A stretch of DNA of 64,000 nucleotides from Prorocentrum cordatum (GCA_963575745.1 CAUYUJ010018057.1:99539-163538), one strand, 5' to 3'. Positions 44,681 through 54,895 are shown, numbered from the stretch's first letter. The notes: generated by a model from the sequence alone, not told the origin. Program-made: numbers and translations.

Positions 44681-45435
44681 ACCTCGGAAATGTAGTCCAT
44701 GATACCGTTCGCGATGGAGACTGCGAAAGACCACGGCCACAGCCTAGCCCGCTCCGTCTCCTCTCTGCCTTCGATCGTCTCGTGCTCGTGTCTGCGGTCA
44801 CACTGAAACGTGGCTGCGTGCCGTAGTGGAGCTTCGCGTGATGCCAAAGCTCCGTCCTTTTCCGGGTAGCAGGGCCTGGCCGCTAGTTCCCGCCAACAGC
44901 GTTGGGGGGCCAGCGCGCGGCCGCATCGCGAGGCCGCACCGCGGCCTCAACTTGCAGCTCGTCTTCTCGGTGCTCCATTTGAGCTTCCCAATCCTGCCAT
45001 GCACTGATCCACCATGGCGTGCGCAACTTCAGGATACGTCGCAACTCGCCGCCACGGTGGTTCATGATATAGCTTGGACCCAGCTGGACTCTCATTAATG
45101 AAGCCTCGCCCGCGCTCCAGCTGGTAGAGGGCCATCTCTCCGCACAGAATGGCCGGAGGCTGGCACCTCTCGTAGATCTTCACCCAGCTGTCTCCAGCGT
45201 TGAACATGTTGATACTCGAGAAGCGACCGCAGGGAGTGCACGGAGGGGCCATCACCACAACCATCCCGCCACGCTCCAAATATCCCCAGAGAGACCACTG
45301 TTCGTCCTCATTCCGAAGGTCCGTGCCGCACATAATATCACAAGTAGGTCCGACCTGATATACCCTGCAGACGCAACGTAGCCTCTTCCACCGCAGAATT
45401 CCGAAACGTCCATGCCAGACATCGTCTTCGCAAGG
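44680..45435 (-). pseudogene. DNA-methyltransferase-like domain of the retroelement
   Basis: Three conserved blocks are seen. DVSEFCGGRGY resembles a SAM-binding motif I. VVVMAPPCTPCGRFSSIN has PPC at 45238-45246, like the catalytic PPC of cytosine-C5 enzymes. INESPAGSKLY has ESPAGS at 45076-45093, near the ENP-type motif VI. A tail, HETIEGREETERARLWPWSF, follows. A frameshift near 45355 separates motif I from CDIMCGTDL. Domains of this kind sit between protease and integrase in dinoflagellate copia elements. Cytosine methylation is inferred from the motifs, not shown, and this copy is broken. Confidence 0.68.
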
Positions 45436-46695
45436 AAGGCGACAAAATGCGCGAGGTTGGCGCCCCTACGGACCCCCGGGCCTTCGCACCACGCAGCTCC
45501 ATCGTCGCCTGCAAGTCCGCGAAGACAAGGTGTAGCATCCGCCATCGTAGAATTCTTCCTCGGTGAAGAGCACAAGGTAGTCGTCGTCATCTGAGTAGGG
45601 CTCGTATCCTTCGTAAATCGCGAAGAGCTCGTTGCTAATAACCAATCCCTTGATTGAGTAACCGCAGTCGTCGAAGTGATTCTCCATCTCGAACTTATTT
45701 CTCTTTGCTTCTTTCGGCATGTCGACCAGGGCCTCCATATTAGCGCGCATCCTGGCCTCTTCGGGTATGAGCTTTCTTGTCGGATGTCCGCAGTCGCATC
45801 AGTCTCAGTTCTCGACTCTGGTGGTGAACGGTTACCCCCAATATCGAGGGCGTCGTTTATCTCCCGAAACATTGCCACCATGCACTGAAGATGATGCTCG
45901 TCTCGTTGTTGCTTCCGCTGGCCGCTGCCTGATGAGCTCCTCCAATCGCTTTTGTGCCGTCGTCCCTTGCCTTGGCGCGCGCAGGGCTTCGCCTTGACCA
46001 GGAAAGACACTCGGACGCGGTCGACCCGGTCGCTCCAGCCGTGCTCGCCAGACTCGTCTGGAGCGGGCACGTCAAAGAAGCGCCAGTGGAGATCCGCCTC
46101 GTGGGGCACCTTCGGCCGCAGCCGCATGACCGTCGGAACCGCCCACGTGGCGCTTCCACGTTCAGCAGCCAGCGTGGCTTCTCCACCTCGAGCCGCTTGT
46201 GCTCGAATGCGTTCCTCAACGCACCGCAGGCGTTGCCGTGGGCGGCGTCCTCGTTCGGCCCCGCGGCGCCCAGGCATATCGGCCCAAAGCAATCGGAAAC
46301 TTCATTCCGTGAGATGCAGTTTGAAGTCTCGAATCTCTCTGCCGCATGCCTGATCGTAGGCCAGCACTTGTGCAATTGGCCAGCCTCCTTCTCTCGCAGC
46401 TCTTATCGAAGTGGCCAAACAAGGACGACGGCCAATAACCTGCACTTGTAGCGGCGTCGCCCAACGGCGCCCAGCAGCTGCTCCGGCCGCCGCGACCGGA
46501 GCCCTGCGCCCTCACTGGTGCTCTGAAGGCGCAGTCGGCGACTCGTCCTCGACGCGCACCCCCTTGTGAGCCGTCTCCTGCGTGAACGCCGCCGCGAGCT
46601 TGGATGCGGCCGTCGCCCTGGATCTCGCGCGACGCGCCGCTCCCCGCCCCGAGCTGCCTGGCGCCGCTCCGTATCTCGTGACGGCGGGGCCTCGG
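45435..46695 (-). pseudogene. Retroelement region between protease and methyltransferase-like domain
   Basis: Overlapping fragments in three frames: WAVPTVMRLRPKVPHEADLH, MRANMEALVDMPKEAKRNKF and the acidic YEGYEPYSDDDDYLVLFTEE. No family is named. At least three frameshifts are needed to read through. It includes the LTR-edge remnant at 45806-45830. Confidence 0.55.
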
Positions 46696-48021
46696 CTACA
46701 ATGGCCCTCGGGCCTCGCTCTCGGCCTCGAGCATCACGAAGCAGAGTTGCTCGGGCTCCGCCTGTAACTTGTCGATCATGTATCCCGTCGCCTTCGTCGC
46801 AGCAACCTCCTTGGACTTCGAACGCGGAAGTAGCCAATGTCCGCTCCTGCTGGCCTTCAGGTGGTAGCTCCTCGCGCCGGCAGGTAGTGACAGCCCTCGA
46901 CGCCCTGGTCCGCATAGGCGTGGGATACCAGGGCCGCACTCCAGGATGGCGTCAAGCTTCTCCAGGGAACTGTTCCCCAGCAGTGCCGGGACGTCGCCAT
47001 CGGGGATGATGGGCGCCGTGCGCGACTCCAGGTTGCTGGCGCCCTCGCGATCTTGGCTGATCTCCTGCGCGCCAATCGGTAGTCGCCATTGCTGGCGGCG
47101 GCGGTCGAGGCCCTTGCCGACGCCGTGAACCTCCAGGGGCGCGTTCAGCATCATCTCTTCTGCGTTGTGTCCAAAGCACGATGCCTTGGCGGCCTGCCGC
47201 TTAGCCCACCGATCTCCCGCGACGTTCCCGTGAGCTCCCAGGTCAACAAGAATGCTCAGTTCCCCGTTGTCAAGCCTCGTCCGTTCATGTCCCAGGTAAT
47301 GCGTCTCGCTCTCCGTGTTCAGCGTCCAAACAACTCCTTGGAAGTCCTTCTCATTGTCCGCGAAATCGATGCTCTTGTGCTGGTCGTGGCCCTCGCGCTC
47401 AACCTCCTCGTCCGAGTTGCGCTCCTCCTCGAAGTCGAAGTAGCTCTCGGACTCGCCATCGAAGATCGAATAGTCCACCTGCGGCCCGGCAACGACATCC
47501 GCGCGAGCATCATCGCCTGGTGAGCTCGAGACCTGCTCCCAGCTGGACGCCGCGCCGCTCGCGCTCGGCGGTGTGACCGACGCTTTCGATGGGGCCGCTG
47601 CGAACGTGAGATTGGCGATGCTACGGGCCGCCTCCTGCTGGAATTCCTTCTCGTTGGCGTCGGACCTTCTCAGTCCTTCTGGCATTGTCGGGGTCGTTGT
47701 CGGCGTAGCTGTTGTCGGCGAAACCACGTCTGACGGCGGAGCTCGAGGACTCAGCGGTTTGGCCCCAGCGGTTTCTCCGGCAGCCGTTGAGATAGAGGAT
47801 AGGCTAAATATGTGATCAAGTCCAAAGGTTGGCTTGTCCGGGGCGAGTCCTGGGGTGCTCGTCATATCCCTCGACTCGCTCGCGCTCGGCATGCCCATGA
47901 TAGGACAGGCTGCTCCTCCACTTGCCGATGGCGTGGGCCCGCTCGGTCTCGACGGGGGGTTCCCAAGCGGCGCTCGACAAGACCGCCTTGGGTCCGTCTT
48001 CCAGCCCACATCGATCTTCAA
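46696..48021 (-). pseudogene. Copia protease (retropepsin) region
   Basis: An open frame of 441 codons. A Ser/Pro/Ala-rich stretch is followed by SYFDFEEERNSDEEVEREGH and then the retropepsin block ELSILVDLGAHGNVAGDRWA. Here the family D-S/T/P-G triad reads DLG, so the site may be inactive. VPALLGNSSLEKLDAILECG fits the C-terminal half of the domain. The protease would cleave the polyprotein. The open frame is the longest surviving piece of the element. Confidence 0.75.
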
Positions 48022-49767
48022 TCGCCATCTTCGTTTCTAGTGTAGCCAGTGAAATCACAACTCCAACAAATCCTTTCGAGCCTGTCACGCTCGCCTTGCA
48101 ATCAGGGGCTCCTGGCTTCTCGTCGGCGACGATGCTCTCTGCCGCGAAAAAATTGATGGCTCCAGAGCCGTAGGCTGGCACCGACGACGTGCTCGGGAAT
48201 GACGCTGCTACCCCAGAGGAGTTGGCCGCGGTGCCTGCGTTGAATCCAAACCATGGCACTCGGGCGCTAGCTCCAGCAACCGGACGAGGTCCGTCAGTGA
48301 TAAGCGGTCCTTTCTCTTTTTATTACCGCCCTGACGGTGCGGGCAGTCCCTCACCCGGTGGAACTCGATTTCGCATCCCTTCGTCAAGGATTTCATCACC
48401 TTGCCATCTCGACCCACCAGATTACGTCTGCCTTTTCCTTCAAAATGGTCGCCTTTTCCTCCATGTCCTCGTTGTCCGAAGGCCCCTCGGAACGGTATCA
48501 GTGATCCTTTTTTTCCACTCTTACATTTACTGAAACGCTGGAAACGTGTGGGCCGTCCGGCGAATATCATCCAGCGCTTCTTGTGTAACACGTAGTTATT
48601 GTAGAGGTACTGCTGTATCACGTCGTCGTCCTTGCCCATGGGTCCGGGGAAATCCGAACCGTCCAGGTCTCTGCCGTCATCTACATCTGTGTCCGTGTCG
48701 CTGTCTTCGGCGCTATCCGAACCCAGACAATTGGCCCACGGGTCGGATGGGCCTGCTGTCGGCGACCACGGGACCGAAGGACTCCGTCCCGATCGTTGTA
48801 CTTCTTGAGTGGCGGGATAGGCTCCGGACGGTGACATGCCATTTCCGGTCCCAAATCCAAAGCCTCCATCGTGTCCTTCGCTTTGCTGTCCTCCGCCGCC
48901 ACCAAGGATGAAGGTGGGGAAGAAGAAATTGCCGCCTCTGTATCCGCCTTTGCCGCTGCTCCTGTTCACTGCCATTGGTCCCTTTTCCAGTGATATACTC
49001 GACCAACTCATTGAACTGTTGTTCCGTCCTGGGTAGGTGACCGCGGAAGTGGATCAGTAGTTCGTTCCATTCTTGAGGGCTGCAGTTGAGAGCGTTCAGC
49101 AACATCCACGCGTAGCCCTGCGGTCCCATACTGAATCCTCCCAACCTCGACATCGTCTGGTCTATGTTCTCGCGGCTTTTCCGATGAAGTCCCCACAGGT
49201 CGTGGGTCGCACGCAGCTCACTCTCGTCACCCAGCGGCGCGCACGATTTCGACAACACAAGCCAAAACAACTGTAGACCGCTCAGCTGCTTCGCTCCGTT
49301 CCCGTCGCCTGGGTCTGCGAATGCTCCGTCACGTAGCTGTTTTTGGGGTATCTCCCCCACCAGGCTGCGCGCAGCGCCTCCCAGCCGCAGGGCCACCGCC
49401 GGTCTTTGTTGTTCTGGAAGGACTTCTCGTGCCGCCGCAGCCGCCCACATGGTGGCGTCCGTGAACCAGAACCTGAACGGGGAGGACCTGTCCTGCTCGG
49501 GACTCCATGCGGGCGGGACCTTCAGGGAGCCCATCACCTCGAGCTGTATGCTCTCCATCTTATCTGGGAGGAGCAATCCAGCCAAAGGCACTGTCAGAAG
49601 ATGGCCGGCTAAAAGCCAGCCTCGTGGTTCGAGCAGTGGTCGCATTCCACCTCGATGGATACCGTTTGCTCGCCGTTGGTCACCTCGATGACCTACTCGT
49701 GGCTGGGAACGCCCAGCCCTCGTCGCGCAGTGGTGATACTGGAGACTCCAGTCCGTGGTGGACCAGA
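48021..49767 (-). pseudogene. Copia gag, broken
   Basis: The structural capsid protein. The open frame from 49822 (starting inside the LTR) includes SSPFRFWFTDATMWAAAAAR, DLWGLHRKSRENIDQTMSRL and LPRTEQQFNELVEYITGKG. Near 48900 a frameshift passes to a second frame with KRRWMIFAGRPTRFQRFSK and the nucleocapsid block CEIEFHRVRDCP. That block keeps CX4HX4C but lacks the first Cys of the usual CX2CX4HX4C zinc knuckle. Confidence 0.75.
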
Positions 49768-49779
49768 GCTCCGCTACCA
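49768..49779 (-). other. Primer-binding site, initiator-Met tRNA-like
   Basis: TGGTAGCGGAGC follows the 5-prime LTR with no spacer. It would pair with a tRNA ending GCTCCGCTACCA, a plausible initiator-Met acceptor end, and it matches the common copia site TGGTATCAGAGC at 10 of 12 positions. Confidence 0.68.
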
Positions 49780-49974
49780 AGTCGAGAGGCCTTTCCTCCC
49801 GACGCTGGCGCCACAGCCGCACCAGCTCTCTCCGATGTCCGCGCCCTCGGTCGCAGGCCCGCGCCGCCGCGCGCAGGCCTCAGTCGCTCGGCCTTGAGCC
49901 AGAGCAGCCGCAACGGGTCGCCGTGTTCGCCCGTGCTGCCCTTGCTCCCCACGTCCCACCCCCAGTTCTCGACT
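49780..49974 (-). repeat. 5-prime LTR
   Basis: 195 bases with inverted termini AGTCGAGAA and TCTCGACT. It differs from the 3-prime copy at about nine positions and by a 20-base GC-rich insertion. Confidence 0.72.
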
Positions 49975-50006
49975 TCCTCCTCCTCCTCCTCCTCCTCCTC
50001 CTCCTC
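49975..50006 (+). repeat. (CTC)n microsatellite at the retroelement 5-prime flank
   Basis: A short CTC run touching the LTR. Together with 25965-26240 it probably represents one target microsatellite. Confidence 0.9.
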
Positions 50007-50019
50007 CAGCCTGATTGCC

Positions 50020-50499
50020 TCACCTCCAAGATGGCTTTCCTTCCTGGTGATCCTTCCGCTCCATCGCGGGCGCCTCGCCCATCTTGCCCGACGCCACCGG
50101 TGCGGAGGACGCCCGCCTGACAGCCCCCTCCAGGGCTTGGCTGGTGCTCTCCTCAACCAGCTCGAGAAACGTGCGCCGAACGACCAGCACCTCGGCGCCG
50201 TGCATCTGAAGACCCATCTGTGCCTCCACGCGCGCGGCGGCCATTCGCGCGGACGAGAGGACGGTGTGGAGCAACTCGGTGCAAGAGGGAAGGCCGTGGC
50301 CAGCGGGTTTTGGGCCCGAGAGCCTGCGGGATGTGGGCAGCGGCCAGAGGAGCCGAGGGTCGAGGGGGAGGAGGAACAGACGAGGGCGCCAGCTTCTGGA
50401 ACGGAGCCGTCCGCAGTCCCAGTCCCAGGAGGAGCAGGAGGAGGATCGAACGCCACTGAAGGGAAGAGAGAGAGAGAGAGAGAGGTCGGACGGTTCCAA
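50020..50499 (-). CDS. Possible N-terminal exon of a Mei2-like gene
   Basis: The 159-codon frame contains MHGAEVLVVRRTFLELVEES and then AVRRASSAPV. A V-x-NTF-hydrophobic-x-x-E block followed by an R-x-SSAP block is a pattern I associate with the region upstream of the RRM in dinoflagellate Mei2-like proteins; here NTF reads RTF. It is on the same strand as the RRM exon at 25074-25658 and would precede it if the retroelement lies in an intron. Splice sites were not determined. The N-terminal part overlaps a GA repeat at 50468-50484. Confidence 0.38.
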   Translation of the reverse strand: MEPSDLSLSLSLPFSGVRSSSCSSWDWDCGRLRSRSWRPRLFLLPLDPRLLWPLPTSRRLSGPKPAGHGLPSCTELLHTVLSSARMAAARVEAQMGLQMHGAEVLVVRRTFLELVEESTSQALEGAVRRASSAPVASGKMGEAPAMERKDHQEGKPSWR

Positions 50500-51060
50500 A
50501 AACCCTGGGGGGGCCCATCGGAGAGGACCTTTTTGGCAATGCAGGGTGGCTGGGCACAGACCACCCCGCAGGCCAGCGACAAGGCCTCCTTAGGTGAAAA
50601 GATCATCGTCCTCCTCGGGAACTCGTGAAGGGCGCTCGCGAAACTCCCTGCCAAGCTCACGAGCATCATCTTTGATCAGCCCAGCCAGAAAGCATCCGAA
50701 AGCCTGGTCGCAATCAGAGAGACAAAGATCGGCGGCACCCGACAACTGAAGGGCTCTCGAAACTCTCTGGGCTTGCTTGGCCAGGCCCCTTCTCGGGAGC
50801 GGCCGAGAGGGGGACGCCCAAGAGGGGGGGGGGGGCGCAAATCATGGCCGGCGGCATGTGCGCGGCCCAGGGGGGGGGGGCCGGGGGACTTCTTGAAAGA
50901 AGAAGAGGCGCCATGAAATCGGGGGAGATGTCGTGGCCCCCGCTGCGATATCCACACGCACCCCAGCCCTCACCGCCCCCTTTGCCGCCCCCGACGGCTG
51001 GGCCCCTGCTCCAGAAGCACAGGAACCAGGAACCGAAGAGCTCCACCGCAGGGCCCCGGG
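50500..51060. other. No recognisable gene
   Basis: GC-rich DNA with two G-runs (50825-50835 and 50870-50885). A segment near 50915-50975 resembles 1800-1850 (GATGTCGTGGCCCCCGC-like words), a weak dispersed repeat. Confidence 0.4.
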
Positions 51061-51067
51061 AGGCCTC

Positions 51068-51231
51068 GCAGGGCCCAGCCTCAGCGCCTTGCTCGGATGC
51101 TTCAGCTCGTCGTGGCAGAAGTTCCCTCCGAGATGCAGAGGCCCAGCTCGCAGGGCCCAGCCTTAGCGCCCTGTTCGGATGCTTCAACTCGTCGTGGCAG
51201 AAGTTCCCTCTGAGATGCAGAGGCCCAGAAT
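51068..51231 (+). repeat. Tandem duplication, period 82
   Basis: Two copies contain GCAGGGCCCAGCC, CTCGTCGTGGCAGAAGTTCC and GAGATGCAGAGGCCC, starting at 51068 and 51150. Confidence 0.9.
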
Positions 51232-51668
51232 CACCGAAGGGTGGTCATCGGGAAAACGCTGCGGGGAATTGCCCCGCACGTGGAAAACCATTGGGATCAG
51301 GGGGCCTGGATCTGGTTTCGGCCGGGATAATTCGTGCTTGCGTGAAAAATCAATAGGGGAACTCCCATCCGGAATCTAGCCGATATCATTACTAAGCACT
51401 AGGCAGGAGGACCCAAAGGGCCTGATTATCTCGCTGCTGGGTGAAGCCCAACAAGGCTCTTCTTGCTAGGACCCTGATGGAGGGGGGGGGGAGGCTGATG
51501 TCAATGGCCCCTCGAAAATTCCAAGACGCTTTCGCCTCGCCGCCTCGCCGCCGTGCACCTGTTGCACGCCCTCCCTCGAAGAGTGACCCGCGCGCCCCTT
51601 GCAGGACCGTGCCCGCGACGACTCCGTCCTCGGAGAGCCCGCTGCCGGGCACCGGCCGCAAAGGCAGT

Positions 51669-51788
51669 CGCACGGGACGTCCCCGTGTTTTTGTTCGGGT
51701 TCGTTTGTGGTTTTCCCGCCAAATGATCGAGGATGCTCCTCGGTGGTCCTCGCCGAAGGAAAAATGCACACGTCCGAGCGATGCGAGG
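51669..51788. mobile_element. Short TIR element, family A, copy 2 (left end decayed)
   Basis: The right end CACACGTCCGAGCGATGCG and interior words CGCCAAATGATCGAGGATGC and TCCTCGCCGAAGGAAAAATG match the 58.0-kb copy. The left end keeps only GGGACGTCC. Confidence 0.7.
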
Positions 51789-52164
51789 CCTGTGCAGCAC
51801 AGGGCGCGCGGAGGCCCCGCGCCGTGCGCACCGACGCACTCCGCGCAGGCCCCAGACGTGGCACGGCACGGCGCGCGGGCACGACGGCAGCCGCGCGCTG
51901 CAGGCTCCACGGACGGCACGGCGCAGCACGGCGCGGCTCTGCGGCCGACGCGTCGGCCACCCGCGGCGAGAGCTGCAGAGCAGCAGCGACAGTCCGGCTC
52001 GCCGCGTCCCCTCTGACGTGCGCAGGCCCGGAAGCGCCGCAGGGTGAAAGCCGGAAGACCCTGCACAGGATACTTCTTCAGCACGGTGGAAAGCCAGTGT
52101 ACGATCATTGGCCGGCATCTGGGACGGGCCAGGATCACTCCCCAATCAGTGCTTGCACTGAAGG

Positions 52165-52270
52165 GGTCCTCCTCCTCCTCCTCCTCCTCCTCCTCCTCGC
52201 CCTCCTCGCCCTCCTCCTTCTCCTTCTCTTCCTTCTCCTCCTTCTCCTCCTTCTCCTCCTCCTCCTTGGC
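52165..52270 (+). repeat. (CTC)n / (CTT) microsatellite
   Basis: Pure CTC followed by a CTC/TTC mixture. Confidence 0.93.
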
Positions 52271-52499
52271 CGCCGGCTTGCAGCTTCCCCCCAGTCGTCG
52301 GCGCCCTCCTCGGAGCGGCTGCGAGGCCCGCCTCCTGTCTGCTCCTCCCTCCGCTTCCTCCCGTTGCCTCCCTCTTCCCCCTCCTGGTGCGCAACTTAGT
52401 GCGTAGCCCGCTAGCTACGACGCTTGGGCGGCGTCTGGCGTCTCCCGGTGCGCTTGCGATCAAAAAAACAAGTCTCTTACCGCCTCTCTCCCATACCCC

Positions 52500-52526
52500 C
52501 GACGTCATGATTTTTTCATGACGTCG
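52500..52526. repeat. Perfect 11-bp hairpin with T5 loop
   Basis: CGACGTCATGA, TTTTT, TCATGACGTCG. A weaker relative, GTCGTGATTTTTTCATAAC, is near 52640. Such a stem plus T-run resembles a terminator only superficially in a nuclear genome. Confidence 0.85.
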
Positions 52527-52639
52527 ACCCCCTGAGGTCTCGACCCATTCCCCGGGACCGGTTTTTCGTCCTGAATCGTTTTTTGACGGTCCCGAGGGCC
52601 GGTAAGGGCCCCCAAAGGCCAAAAATAATGAAGAACCTC

Positions 52640-53330
52640 CCGTCGTGATTTTTTCATAACTCGAGGGGGTCTGGGCTTGGAGCTCCCGTGCATCTCCGCG
52701 GGCTCCTTGCGGGCATCTTCGAGCCTGCGGATGCTCCCCGAGGCCGTCCCGACAGCCTCGCGGCGCCGTCCTCGGCCGTCTGGGCCTCCTCCTCGGTGCC
52801 TCTTGGTTGACCCTCTCGGGCACCTCCCGAGAGCCCCCGGGGGCCCTTCCCAAAACCCAAGACAAGCCTGAAGAATTGTTCCCCCCCTTCCCGTGCCCAT
52901 CGTTCACCCCAGCCTTGTGCAAGATCTTGGGCAGCATGACCCCAAGAGCCCCCCCAGAACTCCCAAAGGGACCCTTGAAGTGCCCCGAAATGGCACCAAA
53001 AGGAGCCCCAGACGCACCAGCACAAACCCAACAAACGCCAATTCCCTCTCCAAAGAGCTGCGGGAGGGCTCCGAGCCCCAGACGCCCCAACGGAGCCCCA
53101 ACAAACCAAAATTTCCTCCAAGAGGCCTCAGAACTGCCTCCAACAGGCCACCGTGAGGCCTCCGACGAGATCTCCACGAGCCTCGTCAGGATCGGCCTCA
53201 TCATCGTTGTCATGCTGTTCGTCCCTCGCGAGAGCGCCCTCTGGTGCCCCCTCGAGCTAAAAGCCGCCGAGCATGCTGGTCCGACGCAGAGCGGGGACTT
53301 GCCGCGGGCAGCTGCATCGACACCCGAGGG
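52640..53330. other. No recognisable gene
   Basis: Open frames on both strands (217 codons plus, 155 codons minus) are Pro- or Gly-rich without a recognisable domain. Words such as CCAAAAGGAGCCCC recur loosely. Confidence 0.4.
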
Positions 53331-53334
53331 CCCC

Positions 53335-53508
53335 AGCTTTAGGTCGGGCGTGTCCCCCCTACAGGGGGATTTTCGACGAGAAATAAAACATATACAAAAA
53401 CATGCTCCCCAAATGCTCAAAATGAATGCCCCCAAAAATAGTCCCCAGACTGTGTTTTGACTATTTTTGAAGATTCCTCCTGTAGAGGGACAGGCCCGAC
53501 TTAAGGCT
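53335..53508. mobile_element. Short TIR element, arms about 34 bp, AT-rich core
   Basis: The left arm contains AGCTTTAGGTCGGGCGTGTC and then CCTACAGGGGGA. The right arm is its imperfect complement, ending CAGGCCCGACTTAAGGCT. The 100-base core is AT-rich and holds a second inverted pair, AAAAATAGTC/GACTATTTTT. No coding capacity. Confidence 0.7.
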
Positions 53509-53832
53509 TGCGAACAGGAAGGCAGAGGGCGCTGGCCGCGCGGGCGGCGGCGAGCGAGCAGCGAGGGGCGGCGGGAAGCGGGACGCGCACCCAGAGGGGC
53601 CAGCAGGGCAGGCGAAACGCGCAGCCTGCGCAGGGAGGCGGCGAGGCTGCAGAGGCAACGGCCGCGAGGAGGCGGCAGCCGGCGCGAGGACGAAGCAGAG
53701 AGGAAGGACGAGGAAAACGAGCCTGGGATACAGTGGGCGCACGGCCGCAAGAAGCCGTCACAGGAAGCCCAGCCCCGAAAAGCCACAAGGTGTCTTGCAC
53801 AGGGTCCGGGCTTCCTGCCCAGGGGCGAAAAA

Positions 53833-53888
53833 ACCATCGCGGGCCGCGCGGAGCGAAGAAACCATCGCGGGCCGCGCGGAGCGAAGAA
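53833..53888 (+). repeat. Tandem duplication, period 28
   Basis: Two copies of ACCATCGCGGGCCGCGCGGA followed by GCGAAGAA. Confidence 0.9.
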
Positions 53889-53939
53889 ACCTGAGATGCC
53901 CTGGCGAAAAACATCCAATCTCTTGGCGCCCCCACTCTA

Positions 53940-54890
53940 GGTCAAGTTCTTCGGTGTGTTCTGGCCCCTCCTGGGCTGGAGATCTGACGTCGCAAAGGCC
54001 CCGAAGATGACCCAGGCGAGCGCCGCGAATGCCACCGACACACCGAAGGGGGGGCCACAAAAGATTCCGCCCCAACCCCCGAAAGACCTCCCAAGAGACA
54101 CACACGAAGTTCGCAAAGAAGCTGTTCCTTCAACGTGCCGTCGCCGAAGCCGTGGGCCCCCAGGAATGCCTGACCCCCTCACGACCATATGGCCGCACAC
54201 GTGGGGCAAGATTTGCGGGTGTGCCCAGCCGTCACGACAAGAGAAGCCGAGAAGAAGCCCGACTCCAACCGCGGATGCAAGCGAACCGCCGAGAAGTCAA
54301 GCCACAAGGGTGCCGCGAAATCCACGATCCAGGTAAGGTGGGGCGGCGGCGGCTGCCGCCTCTCAAGGGGCGTTCAGCTCAACCGGCGGGGCCCCTCTGC
54401 AGGCCCACGCCGTGTTAGGCGTCGAGGATCGATGATGAGATGATGGACGACAGTGGAGGCCAGTCCACAAGAAACCTTCCACAGGAAGCCCAACCCTGAG
54501 ACCCCAGGACGTCCATGGATTTTTGGTGTGGGAGCGCCACGCTTGCCACGGCAAAGCCATCGAAACCCCAGAAACCCAGGGCACCCTGGAGGCGAGCAGG
54601 GTGCTTCTTGGCATGGGTATCCGCTGTAGATGACGAGATGATGAATGATAGGAGGGGGAGAAACATGCTGAAGGCATGCTGAGAAGGGGCTTCGCGCACT
54701 CCGCAGGACAGCCGCACCTCCATTCTCCTTTGGACACGTGAAGATGAATGCGATCTGCGCCCTCAGGCTCCCAGCGCACATTAAAACACGATGGACATGC
54801 GCCTCGAGGCTCCTGGGAAACGTAAAACTGCGGATGCTTGGCACTTTCGACTCTCCTGGGGCATGCACAAGTACATCTGAAACGTGCTCC
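53940..54890. other. No recognisable gene
   Basis: Moderate-complexity DNA. Long frames lack recognisable domains. Near 54735-54850 are loose repeats of CGCATTAAA/GGCTCCCAG-type words. Confidence 0.4.
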
Positions 54891-54895
54891 CATGG

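Larger units (their letters stand above)
26241..49974 (-). mobile_element. Degraded Ty1/copia-type LTR retrotransposon, interrupted by a telomeric block
   Basis: Direct repeats of 175 and 195 bases bound the element. Between them, read on the minus strand, come a primer-binding site, gag, retropepsin, a methyltransferase-like domain, integrase, an integrase-RT linker, RT and RNase H: the copia order. A 5-bp GAGGA flank on each side fits a target-site duplication, but it lies in a GGA microsatellite, so that support is weak. The LTRs differ at about nine positions and by a 20-bp indel. The genes carry at least three in-frame integrase stops and many frameshifts, so the copy is old and inactive. 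About 13.7 kb of telomeric and satellite DNA lies inside it. Confidence 0.75.

Noticed and set aside
52500-52530. Rho-independent terminator
   Set aside because: A stem with a T-run is present, but the context is a eukaryotic nuclear genome, the T-run is in the loop rather than after the stem, and no gene ends here.
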